Shown in pieces: positions 49,045-58,807 of a stretch of DNA of 64,000 bases. Each line of letters opens with the position of its first letter. Positions within the stretch are counted from its first letter, which is position 1. The notes beneath the pieces were generated by a model that saw only the letters and a list, made by a program, of their open reading frames with translations, did no database searches and had not been told where the DNA came from. Both the position numbers and the translations under genes were made by a program. The stretch is taken from the NCBI GenBank assembly GCA_016294035.1, contig JAEDCT010000004.1:1-64000 (forward strand), in the 5' to 3' direction. This DNA is from Treponema sp. (lineage in GTDB: Bacteria > Spirochaetota > Spirochaetia > Treponematales > Treponemataceae).

Positions 49045-51930
49045 ATGAATATATTTAATGAAAACAAAATCGTAATTCAGGGTGCGCGTGAACACAATCT
49101 GAAAAATATTAATGTTGAAATTCCCCGTAATAAACTGGTGGTTGTTTCAGGACTTTCAGGAAGCGGAAAATCATCCCTGGCTTTTGATACTTTGTTTGCA
49201 GAAGGTCAGCGCCGATACATGGAAAGTCTTTCTTCCTATGCAAGGCAGTTTCTTGGTCGCATGGACAAGCCTGATGTGGATCTCATTACGGGCCTTTCTC
49301 CGGCAATTGCCATTGAGCAGAAAACAACTCACAAGAATCCAAGATCAACAGTTGGAACTGTAACTGAAATCTATGATTACTACAGGCTTTTGTTTTCCAG
49401 AATCGGAACAGCCCATTGTCCTCAATGCGGAAGAGAAATCAAAGAACAAAGTATTGATCAGATAATTAGTTCAATCATGTCCTGGCCGGAAGGTACTAAG
49501 CTTACTGTCTTGGCTCCGGTTATCAAGGGCAAAAAAGGTGAGCATCAGAAAATTATTGATGATGCAAAGAAAAGCGGATTTATTCGTGCACGAATTGACG
49601 GCCTTATGGTTGAACTTGAAGATTCAATCAAGCTGGACAAACAGAAAAAGCATACGATCGAAATCGTTGTTGACAGAATCGTTTTGAAATCTGAATCCAG
49701 AAAGCGACTTGCTGATTCTGTTGAAACTGCCCTCAATCATTCCAATGGCACTATTGTTGTTCTTAAGAGAGTTTATAAGACTGAAGATAAATTCACGGAA
49801 GAAGAAGTTTTCTTCAGCCAGAAAAATGCCTGTCCCGACTGCGGAATTTCCATTCCTGAATTGCAGCCGCGTCTTTTTTCATTTAACAATCCATTCGGAG
49901 CATGTCCAGATTGCAGCGGTCTAGGTGAGAAGATGGAGTTTGACAGGAATCTCATAATTCCAGATATGTCTCTTTCATTTAATGAAGGTGCAATTACTTT
50001 CTATAACCCTGACAGTGAATGGAACAGTTCCATGTTTGGGGCCATTGCAAAAGAAGGTGGATTTACTCTTGATACTCCATTGAAGGATCTTTCCAAAAAA
50101 CAGTTTGATTATTTGTGGAATGGTGATGCTGAAAAAGACATACAGTGGACATACAGAAAGCAGAGCGGAGAAGGCTACAGTAATTACAAGAGACCATGGC
50201 CAGGTGTCATAAGTGATATGACTCGAAGGTACAATGAAGCATGGGGTGATTCTCAGCGTGAACGAATTGAAGAAAAATATATGTCTCATTGCCAGTGCAA
50301 GAGCTGTATGGGAAAACGTCTTAGGCCGGAAGCCCTGGGTGTTACTGTGGGCGGCAAGAATATCTGGGACCTTACTGAGCTTTCTGTTTCTGATTCAATT
50401 GAATTTTTTGACAGAATTACACTTACTGATACTCAGAAAAAAATTGCAAGTCAGGTTTTCAAGGAAATAAAGGCAAGGCTTTCATTCCTGAAAAATGTCG
50501 GACTTGAATACCTTACGCTTGAACGTTCTGCCGCAACTTTGTCGGGTGGAGAAGCCCAGCGAATCAGGTTGTCAACACAGATTGGTTCCGGTTTGACTGG
50601 AGTAATGTATATTCTTGACGAGCCTTCAATTGGCCTGCATCAGAGAGACAATCAGAGGCTTATTGATTCACTTACTTACCTTCGTGATCTTGGAAACACA
50701 GTGGTTGTTGTTGAGCATGACGAGCAGACCCTTCTTACTGCTGACTATCTTGTGGATATTGGTCCTGGTGCAGGAGTTCATGGTGGACAGGTTATGGCAA
50801 GTGGCACTCCGGAAGAAGTCATGAAAATTGACCAGAGTGTCACAGGCCGTTATCTGAGCGGAAAAATAAGAATGGCAATTCCTGAATCAAGACGAAAGGG
50901 TAATGGAAAATTCATCGAGATTCAGGGTGTGTCTGAGCATAACTTGAAAAACATAGATGTGAAAATTCCACTTGGTTCATTCACCTGCATTACGGGTGTT
51001 TCAGGAAGCGGAAAGTCAACTTTGCTTAATGATGTGTTCTTTCCTGCTGCAAGCAACAAAATCATGAAAACAGAACTTCCTGTGGGAAAGCACAAGAAAA
51101 TCTTTGGTCTTGAAAATATTGACAAGGTTATCAATATTGATCAAAGTCCTATTGGAAGAACTCCCAGAAGTAATCCGGTTACTTACATTGGTGTGTTTGA
51201 TAAAATTCGTGAACTGTACGCAAGCCTGCCTGAAGCAAAGGCACGTGGATTCAAGAACGGAAGATTCAGTTTCAATGTTAAGGGTGGACGCTGTGAAAAC
51301 TGTCAGGGAGCAGGAACAATTACAATTGAAATGAATTTTCTTCCAGATGTTTTCATTCAATGTGATGTCTGTAAGGGCAGGAGATTTAATCAGGAAACTC
51401 TTGATGTCCTTTTCAAGGGAAAATCAATCAGTGATGTTCTTGATATGACTATTGAGGATGCGGCAACATTCTTTGAGGGAATTCCTCACATAGCAAGAAA
51501 ACTTGAAACATTAAAATCAGTTGGACTTGGATACATTCAGCTTGGTCAGAATGCGCTTACACTTTCTGGCGGAGAGGCTCAGAGGGTAAAGCTTGCATCA
51601 GAACTTTGCAGGCCTTCAACCGGAAAAACTTTGTACATTCTTGATGAGCCTACAACGGGGCTGCATTTTGTAGACATCAAGCAGCTGATGGATGTCATTC
51701 AGAAACTTGTTGATAAGGGAAATTCCGTTGTCATGATTGAGCATAACCTTGATGTTATTGCACAGGCAGATTATCTCATTGACCTTGGGCCTGAGGGGGG
51801 ATGCGGCGGTGGAACTGTCATTTTCTCTGGAACTCCGGAAGAAATCTGCAAATGCAGGAACAGTTATACTGGAAAATATGTAAAGGAACTTATGGATCGT
51901 GAAAAAAAACGCGGCCCAGTCGTGGAATAG
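49045..51930 (+). CDS. uvrA: excinuclease ABC subunit A
   Basis: A 961-residue damage-recognition ATPase of nucleotide excision repair. Two ABC modules: Walker A GLSGSGKS at 36-43 and GVSGSGKS at 651-658; signatures LSGGEAQRIRLSTQIGSGL and LSGGEAQRVKLASELCRP; Walker B ILDEPSIGLH and ILDEPTTGLH. Zinc sites are CPDCG...CPDCSG and CENCQGAG...CDVCKGRR. Length is normal. The OstA/LptD-like gene follows by 3 bp, an order I recall from Treponema pallidum. Confidence 0.98.
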   Translation: MNIFNENKIVIQGAREHNLKNINVEIPRNKLVVVSGLSGSGKSSLAFDTLFAEGQRRYMESLSSYARQFLGRMDKPDVDLITGLSPAIAIEQKTTHKNPRSTVGTVTEIYDYYRLLFSRIGTAHCPQCGREIKEQSIDQIISSIMSWPEGTKLTVLAPVIKGKKGEHQKIIDDAKKSGFIRARIDGLMVELEDSIKLDKQKKHTIEIVVDRIVLKSESRKRLADSVETALNHSNGTIVVLKRVYKTEDKFTEEEVFFSQKNACPDCGISIPELQPRLFSFNNPFGACPDCSGLGEKMEFDRNLIIPDMSLSFNEGAITFYNPDSEWNSSMFGAIAKEGGFTLDTPLKDLSKKQFDYLWNGDAEKDIQWTYRKQSGEGYSNYKRPWPGVISDMTRRYNEAWGDSQRERIEEKYMSHCQCKSCMGKRLRPEALGVTVGGKNIWDLTELSVSDSIEFFDRITLTDTQKKIASQVFKEIKARLSFLKNVGLEYLTLERSAATLSGGEAQRIRLSTQIGSGLTGVMYILDEPSIGLHQRDNQRLIDSLTYLRDLGNTVVVVEHDEQTLLTADYLVDIGPGAGVHGGQVMASGTPEEVMKIDQSVTGRYLSGKIRMAIPESRRKGNGKFIEIQGVSEHNLKNIDVKIPLGSFTCITGVSGSGKSTLLNDVFFPAASNKIMKTELPVGKHKKIFGLENIDKVINIDQSPIGRTPRSNPVTYIGVFDKIRELYASLPEAKARGFKNGRFSFNVKGGRCENCQGAGTITIEMNFLPDVFIQCDVCKGRRFNQETLDVLFKGKSISDVLDMTIEDAATFFEGIPHIARKLETLKSVGLGYIQLGQNALTLSGGEAQRVKLASELCRPSTGKTLYILDEPTTGLHFVDIKQLMDVIQKLVDKGNSVVMIEHNLDVIAQADYLIDLGPEGGCGGGTVIFSGTPEEICKCRNSYTGKYVKELMDREKKRGPVVE

Positions 51931-51933
51931 ATT

Positions 51934-54900
51934 TTGCTTTTATCCTGTAATGTCTTAAGAAAAATTATTTTTCTCATGCTGGTGTTTTTTGTATCTTGCC
52001 ATGGATTTGTTTTTGGCCAGGAAAAAAATGTTTCAGTCATTACTATTGAAGGTGCAGATTTCACGGAATACAAGAAGAACAAGGAAACAAATACAGAAGA
52101 AATCATACTTACTGGAAATGTCACGATCAGCGTGAAGAAGGATTCAAAGACTTCCCGTGTCAGTGCAGATACGGTCACATACAATAGATCAACTCAAATG
52201 ATGTATGCCGTAGGAAATGTGAGCCTTGTTCAGACTGATTCAAGCGAGGGTGAGCAGCGTATTACTGCAACGACACTTCTTCTGAATACAAGCACTCTGG
52301 AAGGAATCTTTGATAACGGAAGAGCCGTCCAGACTCAGAGCAATGCAATCAATCTTCCTGCTGATTCTACTCTTATTGTTGCTTCTAGAATTTTTGGACG
52401 TGACAATTCAAGTACCATAGTTTTCAAGAATGCTGAGCTTACATTCTGTGATGATGAAAATCCACATTGGAAAATCAAGGCTTCAAAAATATGGCTTCTG
52501 CCTGGAGGTGAATTTGCTTTTTTGAATGCATTTGTTTCTGTCGGGTCAATTCCTCTTCTGTATCTTCCTGTATTCTATTATCCAAAGGATGAGCTTTTGT
52601 TTAATCCGTCTTTTGGATATTCTGACAGAACCGGATACTTTATTCAGACCACAACATATTTACTTGGTCGAAAGCCTCTTGATACAAGCAGCGATGAATC
52701 AGATGATGATGATATCGGAAAGGGAATCTTCAACTTCATAAAACCTTCCAAACTTAAGGAACAGAAAAGAGAAGGCCTTGTTTATCATAATCTTGAGGAA
52801 GACTATAAAGGGTCCACGTCAAACTATCTAAAAATTCTTGCTGATTATTATGGAAACATGGGTCTTCTGACCGGACTTGAAGGCGTCTGGATTCCTGAAG
52901 ACAGTGCCATATCTGAAGTTTCGGGATCTGCAAGAATTGCCTTTTCAAATACTGTTTTTGAAACAAACGGAAAGTATACTTCCTATGGACCTGACGGTAA
53001 TGTTTACAAAGACAAGGCAAATTTTCTTGGAGTAGAAACACCTTTCAGATACAGTGCAAATTTTTCATTTAAGTCATCAAATCCTTTTGGACTTAGTATT
53101 TCCATCCCGGTTTACAGTGATCCTTATTTTTCTGATGATTTTTCTGAGAGAAGTGAATATCTTGACTGGATTGGTTTTATGCTGGCAGGTTCCGGTTCAG
53201 AAGAGGATGATGAGGAGGATACTTCTTCCAATGTTTCAAGTTTTGACTGGAATGTTTCAGGAAATTTTACTTTCAATGTTCCGGAATTTCTTGACCCGTA
53301 TATTGAAACTCTGTCCATTACTTCATTAAGTTCTTCCATTGCATTTAATTCAAGAACACGAAATGACACTGACTTCATGGAAAGCAATAATTTGTGGAGA
53401 TCCTATACACCGGAGCGTTCCTTTTTCTATCCGTCGCAGATAACTCCACTCAAGATTTCTGCTCAGATTTCAGGAACTATTTTTTCCTATCCGCCAAAAG
53501 AACGAAAAATAAAGGCTTTCGAAACTGCAGTTTTTCCTCTGGAACTTGATGTTCCGGATTACATTGCTGAAAAAAAATCAGATGAGGATGAAAAAAAGAA
53601 CAAGGATGAAAAATCTGACTCGCCGGAAAAAAATGACGACATTCTTTTTGATAGTCTTGAGATTCTTGAAATAGAAAATCCAGATGCCTCAAAAGTTACT
53701 GCACTTACTCCACTTTCATATTCCCTTAAATATTCTCTGGCTCCTCAGTTCATTTCCCAGCTTAACTATGATTCATCAGTTTTGTCTTGTCCTGAGGATT
53801 TTGAATGGGAGAATTTGTATTCTTCATATATTCAGGTAAAGTCTCCTCTTACAATTACAAGTGATTTGGGTTTTCATAATAATTTTGTTTCCATGACCAA
53901 CGATTTTTTGTTTGAACCAGTTTATCAGGCTCACCCTAATCTTGACGGATATTCTGAAGCCAGTGCAATAAGTGTTGAAAAAACTGACTATCAGGCTCGC
54001 AAACTTGATTTGACAAACACAAATACTGTTTCGTTTAAGCCTTTTGTTTTCAATGAAATTCTTAAGGATTCAACAATTCTGTGGACCACAAAACTCAAGC
54101 TTGTAAAAACTGAAGTTGAATTCCTTGGTGATGAACTTGATCCAAAATTTAAGTTCGCATCATTTGATCCCGGTGACGAGGACTGCTTTACTGTTCATAC
54201 TTTGAGCGCAACAATAAATGCCGTTGAGAATGATTTTTCACAGACTTTCGTTTTGTCTACAGACTTGAATCCTCAGCCTGAAGCTTATGATGCAATGCTT
54301 TCATTTGGTTTTCCTCATGCAACCCTTTCTTTTAGCAGCGGAATTGAGGAAAAGAATTCAGAGGATGTTGAGTTTGTATGGAAGCCTTTCCAGCAGTCAC
54401 TTTCACTTAAGTTTTTTGATGACAATCTGAATTTTACTGAATCCTATAACTATGATCTTGAGGAAAAATATTCTGATTCATTGAAGCTTGCCCTTTCCTA
54501 CAAAAATTTTCAGCTTGCATACACAATGCTTTATACAAACGGATATGATTTTGATTCTGAATCAGGATGGGTTCAGCGTGAGGAAAAAGAATTCCTTCCG
54601 TACTCGGCATCTCTTGCATACGCTTCATCTGGAACCACGTACAGATACTGGAAGAACAGAATTGTATTCACTCCAAAACTCAATACTTCCATTTCCTATG
54701 ACTGTATCCGGCCAACCAACAGTTTTTTCAGGTTTGTGCCGGAAATTACATTCAAGGTTCATGAGGCTCTTGATATTACATTCAGTGCAGAAACCCAGAA
54801 CGATGTCATTTTCAGGTATTTCCAGGATTATGTCGGCTACAAGGATGTTTTGTCTGGTGAAAAAAATGTTTTCAAGGATTTGTACAATTCATTTGCATTC

Positions 54901-55173
54901 TGGGGTGACGGATCATTCTGGGATCCTGATCAGACAAACAGAAAGTCTTCTGGATTCAAACTCAAGAACATGAAGATCTCTGTCAAGCGTAACCTCCATG
55001 ACTGGACTCTGGAAGGAAACGTTACTTTCAAGCCTCGTGCAATTACCGATGACAATGGCAAAAAAAGCTATGACTATCATCCCTACATTTCATTTCTTGT
55101 TTCCTGGAAACCAATGCCTAGCATGAAGACTGAAATTGTTGACGAGTATGGTGAATGGGAACTTAATCCGTAG
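51934..55173 (+). CDS. LptD/OstA-like outer-membrane beta-barrel protein
   Basis: A 1,079-residue exported protein. After the signal peptide an OstA (LptA-like) domain spans about 35-170 (GNVTISVKKDSKTSRVSADT, ATTLLLNTSTLEGIFDNGRA). A large C-terminal region of alternating strands follows, with the LptD marker FLNAFVSVGSIPLLYLPVFYYP (PxxYLPYF-like). Two acidic insertions (about 250-258; and DEDEKKNKDEKSDSPEKNDD near 550-570) probably form loops. In LPS-bearing bacteria LptD inserts LPS; treponemes lack classical LPS, so the cargo may be another glycolipid. TTG start 3 bp after uvrA; ATG 51976 would give a shorter signal. Confidence 0.87.
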   Translation: MLLSCNVLRKIIFLMLVFFVSCHGFVFGQEKNVSVITIEGADFTEYKKNKETNTEEIILTGNVTISVKKDSKTSRVSADTVTYNRSTQMMYAVGNVSLVQTDSSEGEQRITATTLLLNTSTLEGIFDNGRAVQTQSNAINLPADSTLIVASRIFGRDNSSTIVFKNAELTFCDDENPHWKIKASKIWLLPGGEFAFLNAFVSVGSIPLLYLPVFYYPKDELLFNPSFGYSDRTGYFIQTTTYLLGRKPLDTSSDESDDDDIGKGIFNFIKPSKLKEQKREGLVYHNLEEDYKGSTSNYLKILADYYGNMGLLTGLEGVWIPEDSAISEVSGSARIAFSNTVFETNGKYTSYGPDGNVYKDKANFLGVETPFRYSANFSFKSSNPFGLSISIPVYSDPYFSDDFSERSEYLDWIGFMLAGSGSEEDDEEDTSSNVSSFDWNVSGNFTFNVPEFLDPYIETLSITSLSSSIAFNSRTRNDTDFMESNNLWRSYTPERSFFYPSQITPLKISAQISGTIFSYPPKERKIKAFETAVFPLELDVPDYIAEKKSDEDEKKNKDEKSDSPEKNDDILFDSLEILEIENPDASKVTALTPLSYSLKYSLAPQFISQLNYDSSVLSCPEDFEWENLYSSYIQVKSPLTITSDLGFHNNFVSMTNDFLFEPVYQAHPNLDGYSEASAISVEKTDYQARKLDLTNTNTVSFKPFVFNEILKDSTILWTTKLKLVKTEVEFLGDELDPKFKFASFDPGDEDCFTVHTLSATINAVENDFSQTFVLSTDLNPQPEAYDAMLSFGFPHATLSFSSGIEEKNSEDVEFVWKPFQQSLSLKFFDDNLNFTESYNYDLEEKYSDSLKLALSYKNFQLAYTMLYTNGYDFDSESGWVQREEKEFLPYSASLAYASSGTTYRYWKNRIVFTPKLNTSISYDCIRPTNSFFRFVPEITFKVHEALDITFSAETQNDVIFRYFQDYVGYKDVLSGEKNVFKDLYNSFAFWGDGSFWDPDQTNRKSSGFKLKNMKISVKRNLHDWTLEGNVTFKPRAITDDNGKKSYDYHPYISFLVSWKPMPSMKTEIVDEYGEWELNP

Positions 55174-55292
55174 AAGTTAAGTCCAGTATTTTCAAAAAAT
55201 TTGCCCTTTGATGATTTATGTATTAAACTATGAATATGGTCGAATTCTTATGTTTTTGACTGTTGTCAGATTATAAAATAACGGGGGATAAT

Positions 55293-55667
55293 ATGTCAGA
55301 AGAAAAGAAATTTACTTCAGAGGATGCAAAGAAAAAGGCTCAGGAAATTGGATCTACAGTAATGACTTATGTGGACAAGGGTGTTGAGCTGTCAAAAAAA
55401 GGAATTGAAGCAGCCAGCAAGTCATTGAGTGATTTTGGAAACAAGTCAGTCATAAAAATTGAAATTGCACAGCTTAATGGAAAAATAGAAAAGAAATACA
55501 AGGAAATTGGAACTTATGTTGCCGAAAAAATTCTTTCAGGTGATGCAGATTCTGTTTCCAAGGATGATGCAGAACTTGCAGATAAGCTGGCAGCAATTTT
55601 TGATTTCAAGGAAAAGATTGCTCAGCACGAGGAAGCCTTGAAACAGTTTGAAAAAAAGGAAGAGTAG
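55293..55667 (+). CDS. small helical cytoplasmic protein of unknown function
   Basis: A 124-residue, Lys/Glu/Ala-rich protein predicted to be almost wholly helical, with amphipathic coiled-coil segments (VMTYVDKGVELSKKGIEAAS, IEIAQLNGKIEKKYKEIGTY, FDFKEKIAQHEEALKQFEKK). The start is ATG 55293 behind GGGGG, 5 nt upstream; an earlier frame opening at 55263 is less likely. There is no signal or membrane segment. Similar small helical proteins are common in treponemes; the role is unknown. Its own terminator follows. Confidence 0.75.
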   Translation: MSEEKKFTSEDAKKKAQEIGSTVMTYVDKGVELSKKGIEAASKSLSDFGNKSVIKIEIAQLNGKIEKKYKEIGTYVAEKILSGDADSVSKDDAELADKLAAIFDFKEKIAQHEEALKQFEKKEE

Positions 55668-55683
55668 TTTTTCCTGATTTTAG

Positions 55684-55721
55684 AAAAGGGATTGTCCTTG
55701 ATACAGGATAGTCCTTTTTTT
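55684..55721 (+). terminator. intrinsic terminator after the small helical protein gene
   Basis: AAAAGGGATTGTCCT pairs imperfectly with AGGATAGTCCTTTT (5-nt loop), ending in seven T. It lies between converging genes and may work in both directions. Confidence 0.75.
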
Positions 55722-55726
55722 GTTTT

Positions 55727-56062
55727 TCAGGAATTAAGGATTGACTTTATTTCTTCTATTGTTTTGGTGTAGGAATCAATGAATTCCATGTTCAGCTCAT
55801 GAAGATTTCCCTGTGATTTTCCTCGCAGGACATCTTCCAGATTCTGTCCTTTTTGGGCCAGATCCTTTGCTGCAAGTTGTCTTGCTCCTCCCTTGTAGAA
55901 GTGGACATATTTTGCTGCTTCCAGTAAATCCTTTGATTCCAGGTCACAAAGTTTTTTTTCGTCCAGGTTTTCTTCGTCTATGTATGCCTGGAGAAGTTCG
56001 TCCAGCAGTTCTTTTTCTCCGTCCAGCATTTCAAATGCAAGATCATAGTCAATCATTTTCAT
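55727..56062 (-). CDS. HPt (histidine phosphotransfer) domain protein
   Basis: A 111-residue four-helix protein consisting of a single HPt domain. The phospho-accepting histidine is His54 in AAKYVHFYKGGARQLAAKDL, which matches the HPt consensus AHxLKGxAxxxGA. Such proteins relay phosphate between hybrid kinases and receivers. The neighbourhood holds no kinase; the HTH-receiver protein at 19330 is a distant possible partner. Ribosome site AGGTG. Divergent from lepB. Confidence 0.85.
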   Translation of the reverse strand: MKMIDYDLAFEMLDGEKELLDELLQAYIDEENLDEKKLCDLESKDLLEAAKYVHFYKGGARQLAAKDLAQKGQNLEDVLRGKSQGNLHELNMEFIDSYTKTIEEIKSILNS

Positions 56063-56104
56063 TTTTTTTCACCTGCAATCGATTGTAAAAGTTTTTAATT
56101 TTAA

Positions 56105-56133
56105 TGGCAACACAGCTATATTTTTGATACAAT
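56105..56133 (+). promoter_or_regulatory. promoter of lepB, abutting the start codon
   Basis: TGGCAA (56105-56110), 17 bp, TACAAT (56128-56133), then only 6 nt to the ATG. Transcription should begin at or next to the start codon. Confidence 0.6.
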
Positions 56134-56139
56134 CAGGTT

Positions 56140-57900
56140 ATGAATAAATTAACTAGAATTCTAAAAATCAATCTTATTCTTTCTGCAGTGTATTCATTTC
56201 TGTGTGTTTCATTTCACGCTGATATTTCACTTCTTGCAGTTTTTGTTTCTGCCGCATGGACATCTGCAACTTTTATTTTTCCAAACAAGATTCTTGTTCC
56301 CGGAAAAACTTCGGTTCCTTTGAATGCCATGAGACGATTCTTTCAGTATGAACCATTTGTTTTTATTTCTGCTTTTGTCATTCAGCGTTCCGGCAGTTAT
56401 GGCATGCCTTTTGTGCTTGATTTGTTCTGTGCTATTTTGTGGATCATCATTACAGGTGTTTCTTTCTATATTCAGTATCTGCTTGGTGAAAAAAGAGTTT
56501 TCATTATGTGTCCTGAATGGAAGGCTGGTTACGAGGCAAGTTCAAAAAAACGTCGTGGTTCTGCAAAATTTGTAATGATTGAAATTCTTGAATGGATAGA
56601 TGCACTTTTTCAGGCAGTGTTCACAATCATTCTTCTTAACATATTCCTTTTTCAGCTTTACGAAATTCCATCAGAAAGCATGGTTCCGACATTCCTTGTT
56701 AAGGATCGCGTTGTAGTTGGAAAGACTCTTGCCGGACCTAAGTTTCCTCTCAGTCAGGTTGGAATTCCATATATTCAGTCATACAAAAGGGGAGATATAG
56801 TTGTGTTCAGAAATCCCCATTATTCAAGTGACAGAAAGAGTGAGGTAAAGACTTTTATGAGCCAGTTCCTTTATATGTGCTCCCTTACTCTATTAAAGAC
56901 AAACACTGATGAAAACGGAGAACTTAAGGCCGATCCTCTTGTAAAGAGAGTTTGTGGTGTTCCCGGTGAACAAATCTACATGCTTGATGGAATTCTATAT
57001 GCAAGAACAAAGGATTCAAAGGAGTTTAAGGAAATTACCCTGGATTCGAAATTTGCAGCCTGGGACCTGAATCTTCTTTCAGATGAAACCAGGGAAAAAA
57101 TCATGAGAATTCCTCTTTCAAAGGAACTGGTGGAAAATTCTTATGTTACAGAAATGGAACGCCGCAATCTTGATCTGGTTTCTGCAGCTCTTGAATGCCA
57201 GTCACTTGCCAGGGAATTCAGCCTGTATACACGAAAGTCAACTTCAGCAGATATTTCGGGACTTTTTTCATCACGTGACATGTTTGTCTACAATATGTTC
57301 AGCAATGTCAACAATCTGACTATTTCTCTCATGACAGCTGAGGGCGGTGAAAAATGGTTTGAAAGATTTATGAACACATGGCATGAAAAAAATCCTGAGT
57401 TCTTGAAGGATGGTGCTGTTTGTGGCGGAGATCCATATTCAGATGCATGCTTCAGGCTCAACATAATGTGCAAGCTTGTTTTCGGACGTCTGGTTGTAAT
57501 GAATTCCAAATTGATTTTCAATTCAGTTGATGCAAAGGATTGGAACAAGAACCCTGAAAGAATCAAACAGTTTGAAATTGCCTCAAGATTAAACGATTAT
57601 ATTTCATGCATGGATCTCAGAAACCTTTGTCTTTTCCCGGAAAACGATGCAGATGGTAATCCTGTGTACATTCCGGAAAACTGTTACTTCATGATGGGCG
57701 ACAACAGGTACAACTCACTGGATATGCGTCACAGCTATGATCAGAAAAACATTCCGCTGTCATCCCTTGATCCCTATTCTGTTACATATTATTCATCCCT
57801 TGCACCTCAGTATGTTCATCGTGACAGAATCCTGGGGAAGGCTTCCTTCAGGTTCTGGCCTCCATCTCGTGCCGGAATTCCTGACAAGATGAAGAAGTAA
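56140..57900 (+). CDS. lepB: signal peptidase I, enlarged form
   Basis: A 586-residue inner-membrane protease that removes Sec signal peptides. Several N-terminal helices come before the catalytic part. The dyad is Ser180 in PSESMVPTF and Lys269 in DPLVKRVCGVPGE. Box E is MMGDNRYNSLDMRH from about 518. About 250 residues separate Lys269 from box E, roughly twice the E. coli spacing; the extra part (about 285-505) is helical and polar with no known domain. The -10 box ends 6 nt before the ATG and no Shine-Dalgarno site is visible, so a leaderless mRNA is predicted. Confidence 0.94.
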   Translation: MNKLTRILKINLILSAVYSFLCVSFHADISLLAVFVSAAWTSATFIFPNKILVPGKTSVPLNAMRRFFQYEPFVFISAFVIQRSGSYGMPFVLDLFCAILWIIITGVSFYIQYLLGEKRVFIMCPEWKAGYEASSKKRRGSAKFVMIEILEWIDALFQAVFTIILLNIFLFQLYEIPSESMVPTFLVKDRVVVGKTLAGPKFPLSQVGIPYIQSYKRGDIVVFRNPHYSSDRKSEVKTFMSQFLYMCSLTLLKTNTDENGELKADPLVKRVCGVPGEQIYMLDGILYARTKDSKEFKEITLDSKFAAWDLNLLSDETREKIMRIPLSKELVENSYVTEMERRNLDLVSAALECQSLAREFSLYTRKSTSADISGLFSSRDMFVYNMFSNVNNLTISLMTAEGGEKWFERFMNTWHEKNPEFLKDGAVCGGDPYSDACFRLNIMCKLVFGRLVVMNSKLIFNSVDAKDWNKNPERIKQFEIASRLNDYISCMDLRNLCLFPENDADGNPVYIPENCYFMMGDNRYNSLDMRHSYDQKNIPLSSLDPYSVTYYSSLAPQYVHRDRILGKASFRFWPPSRAGIPDKMKK

Positions 57901-57973
57901 TTGGCGTGGTTTAAAATACTCCTTTATCTTGCTTTTGTTGAATAATCGAATGAATTCAAGTAAAATCATATTG

Positions 57974-58002
57974 TTGAAAATTTGATTTTCAGATTATTAT
58001 AT
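57974..58002 (+). promoter_or_regulatory. promoter of tpiA
   Basis: TTGAAA (57974-57979), 17 bp, TTATAT (57997-58002), followed by ribosome site TAGGAG. A small hairpin TGAAAAT/ATTTTCA covers the -35 side. Confidence 0.65.
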
Positions 58003-58021
58003 TTTCTATAGGAGCAAAAAT

Positions 58022-58774
58022 ATGTCAAACAGACAGCATTACATTGCAGGAAACTGGAAGATGAACACTTCAAAGGCTGAAGCAGTTCAGTTGGCAAAGG
58101 ACCTTGTTGAATCACTCAAGGGAAAGTCAGGAAAATACATGGTTGGAGTTCCTTTTGTATATCTTGATGCAGTAGCTCAGGTTTTAAAGGGATCAAACAT
58201 CCTTCTTGGTGCACAGGACGTAGCAGCAACAGGAAACGGAGCTCACACAGGTGAAGTTTCTTGCGAAATGCTTAAGGATATTGGTGTTCAGACAGTAATT
58301 CTCGGACACTCAGAACGCCGCCACGAAATTGGTGAAAGCGATGAACTCATTAACAAGAAGGTTCGCCGCTGTCTCGCACAGGGACTCGATGTAGTTCTTT
58401 GTATCGGAGAACTCCTTGCAGACCGTGAGGCAGGAAATGCAGAATCAGTATGTGGATTCCAGCTTTCAGCAGACTTGGCAGGAGTTTCAGCAGAAGACAT
58501 GGCTCGCGTAACAATCGCATACGAACCAGTTTGGGCAATCGGTACAGGTAAGACAGCCACTCCAGCTGATGCACAGGCAATTCACAAGTACTGCCGTGAC
58601 TACATTGCAAAGCTCTACAATGCAGATGTGGCAAACAAGACAATCATTCAGTACGGTGGATCAATGAAGGCAGAAAATGCAAAGGATCTTCTTGCTCAGC
58701 CTGATATTGACGGTGGACTTATTGGTGGGGCTTCTCTCAAGGCTTCTACATTCACACCAATTTGTGAATTCTAA
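58022..58774 (+). CDS. tpiA: triosephosphate isomerase
   Basis: A 250-residue glycolytic enzyme interconverting dihydroxyacetone phosphate and glyceraldehyde 3-phosphate. Catalytic residues are in GNWKMN (Lys), ILGHSERR (His) and the flexible-loop signature AYEPVWAIGTGKTATPADAQ (Glu). C-terminal phosphate-binding IQYGGSMK and DGGLIGGASL complete the barrel. The gene uses more C-ending and highly translated codons than its neighbours, as expected for abundant glycolytic protein. Single-gene unit with promoter and terminator. Confidence 0.98.
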   Translation: MSNRQHYIAGNWKMNTSKAEAVQLAKDLVESLKGKSGKYMVGVPFVYLDAVAQVLKGSNILLGAQDVAATGNGAHTGEVSCEMLKDIGVQTVILGHSERRHEIGESDELINKKVRRCLAQGLDVVLCIGELLADREAGNAESVCGFQLSADLAGVSAEDMARVTIAYEPVWAIGTGKTATPADAQAIHKYCRDYIAKLYNADVANKTIIQYGGSMKAENAKDLLAQPDIDGGLIGGASLKASTFTPICEF

Positions 58775-58807
58775 TTCACAAAAATAAATAAGCAGAATTG
58801 ATTTAGG

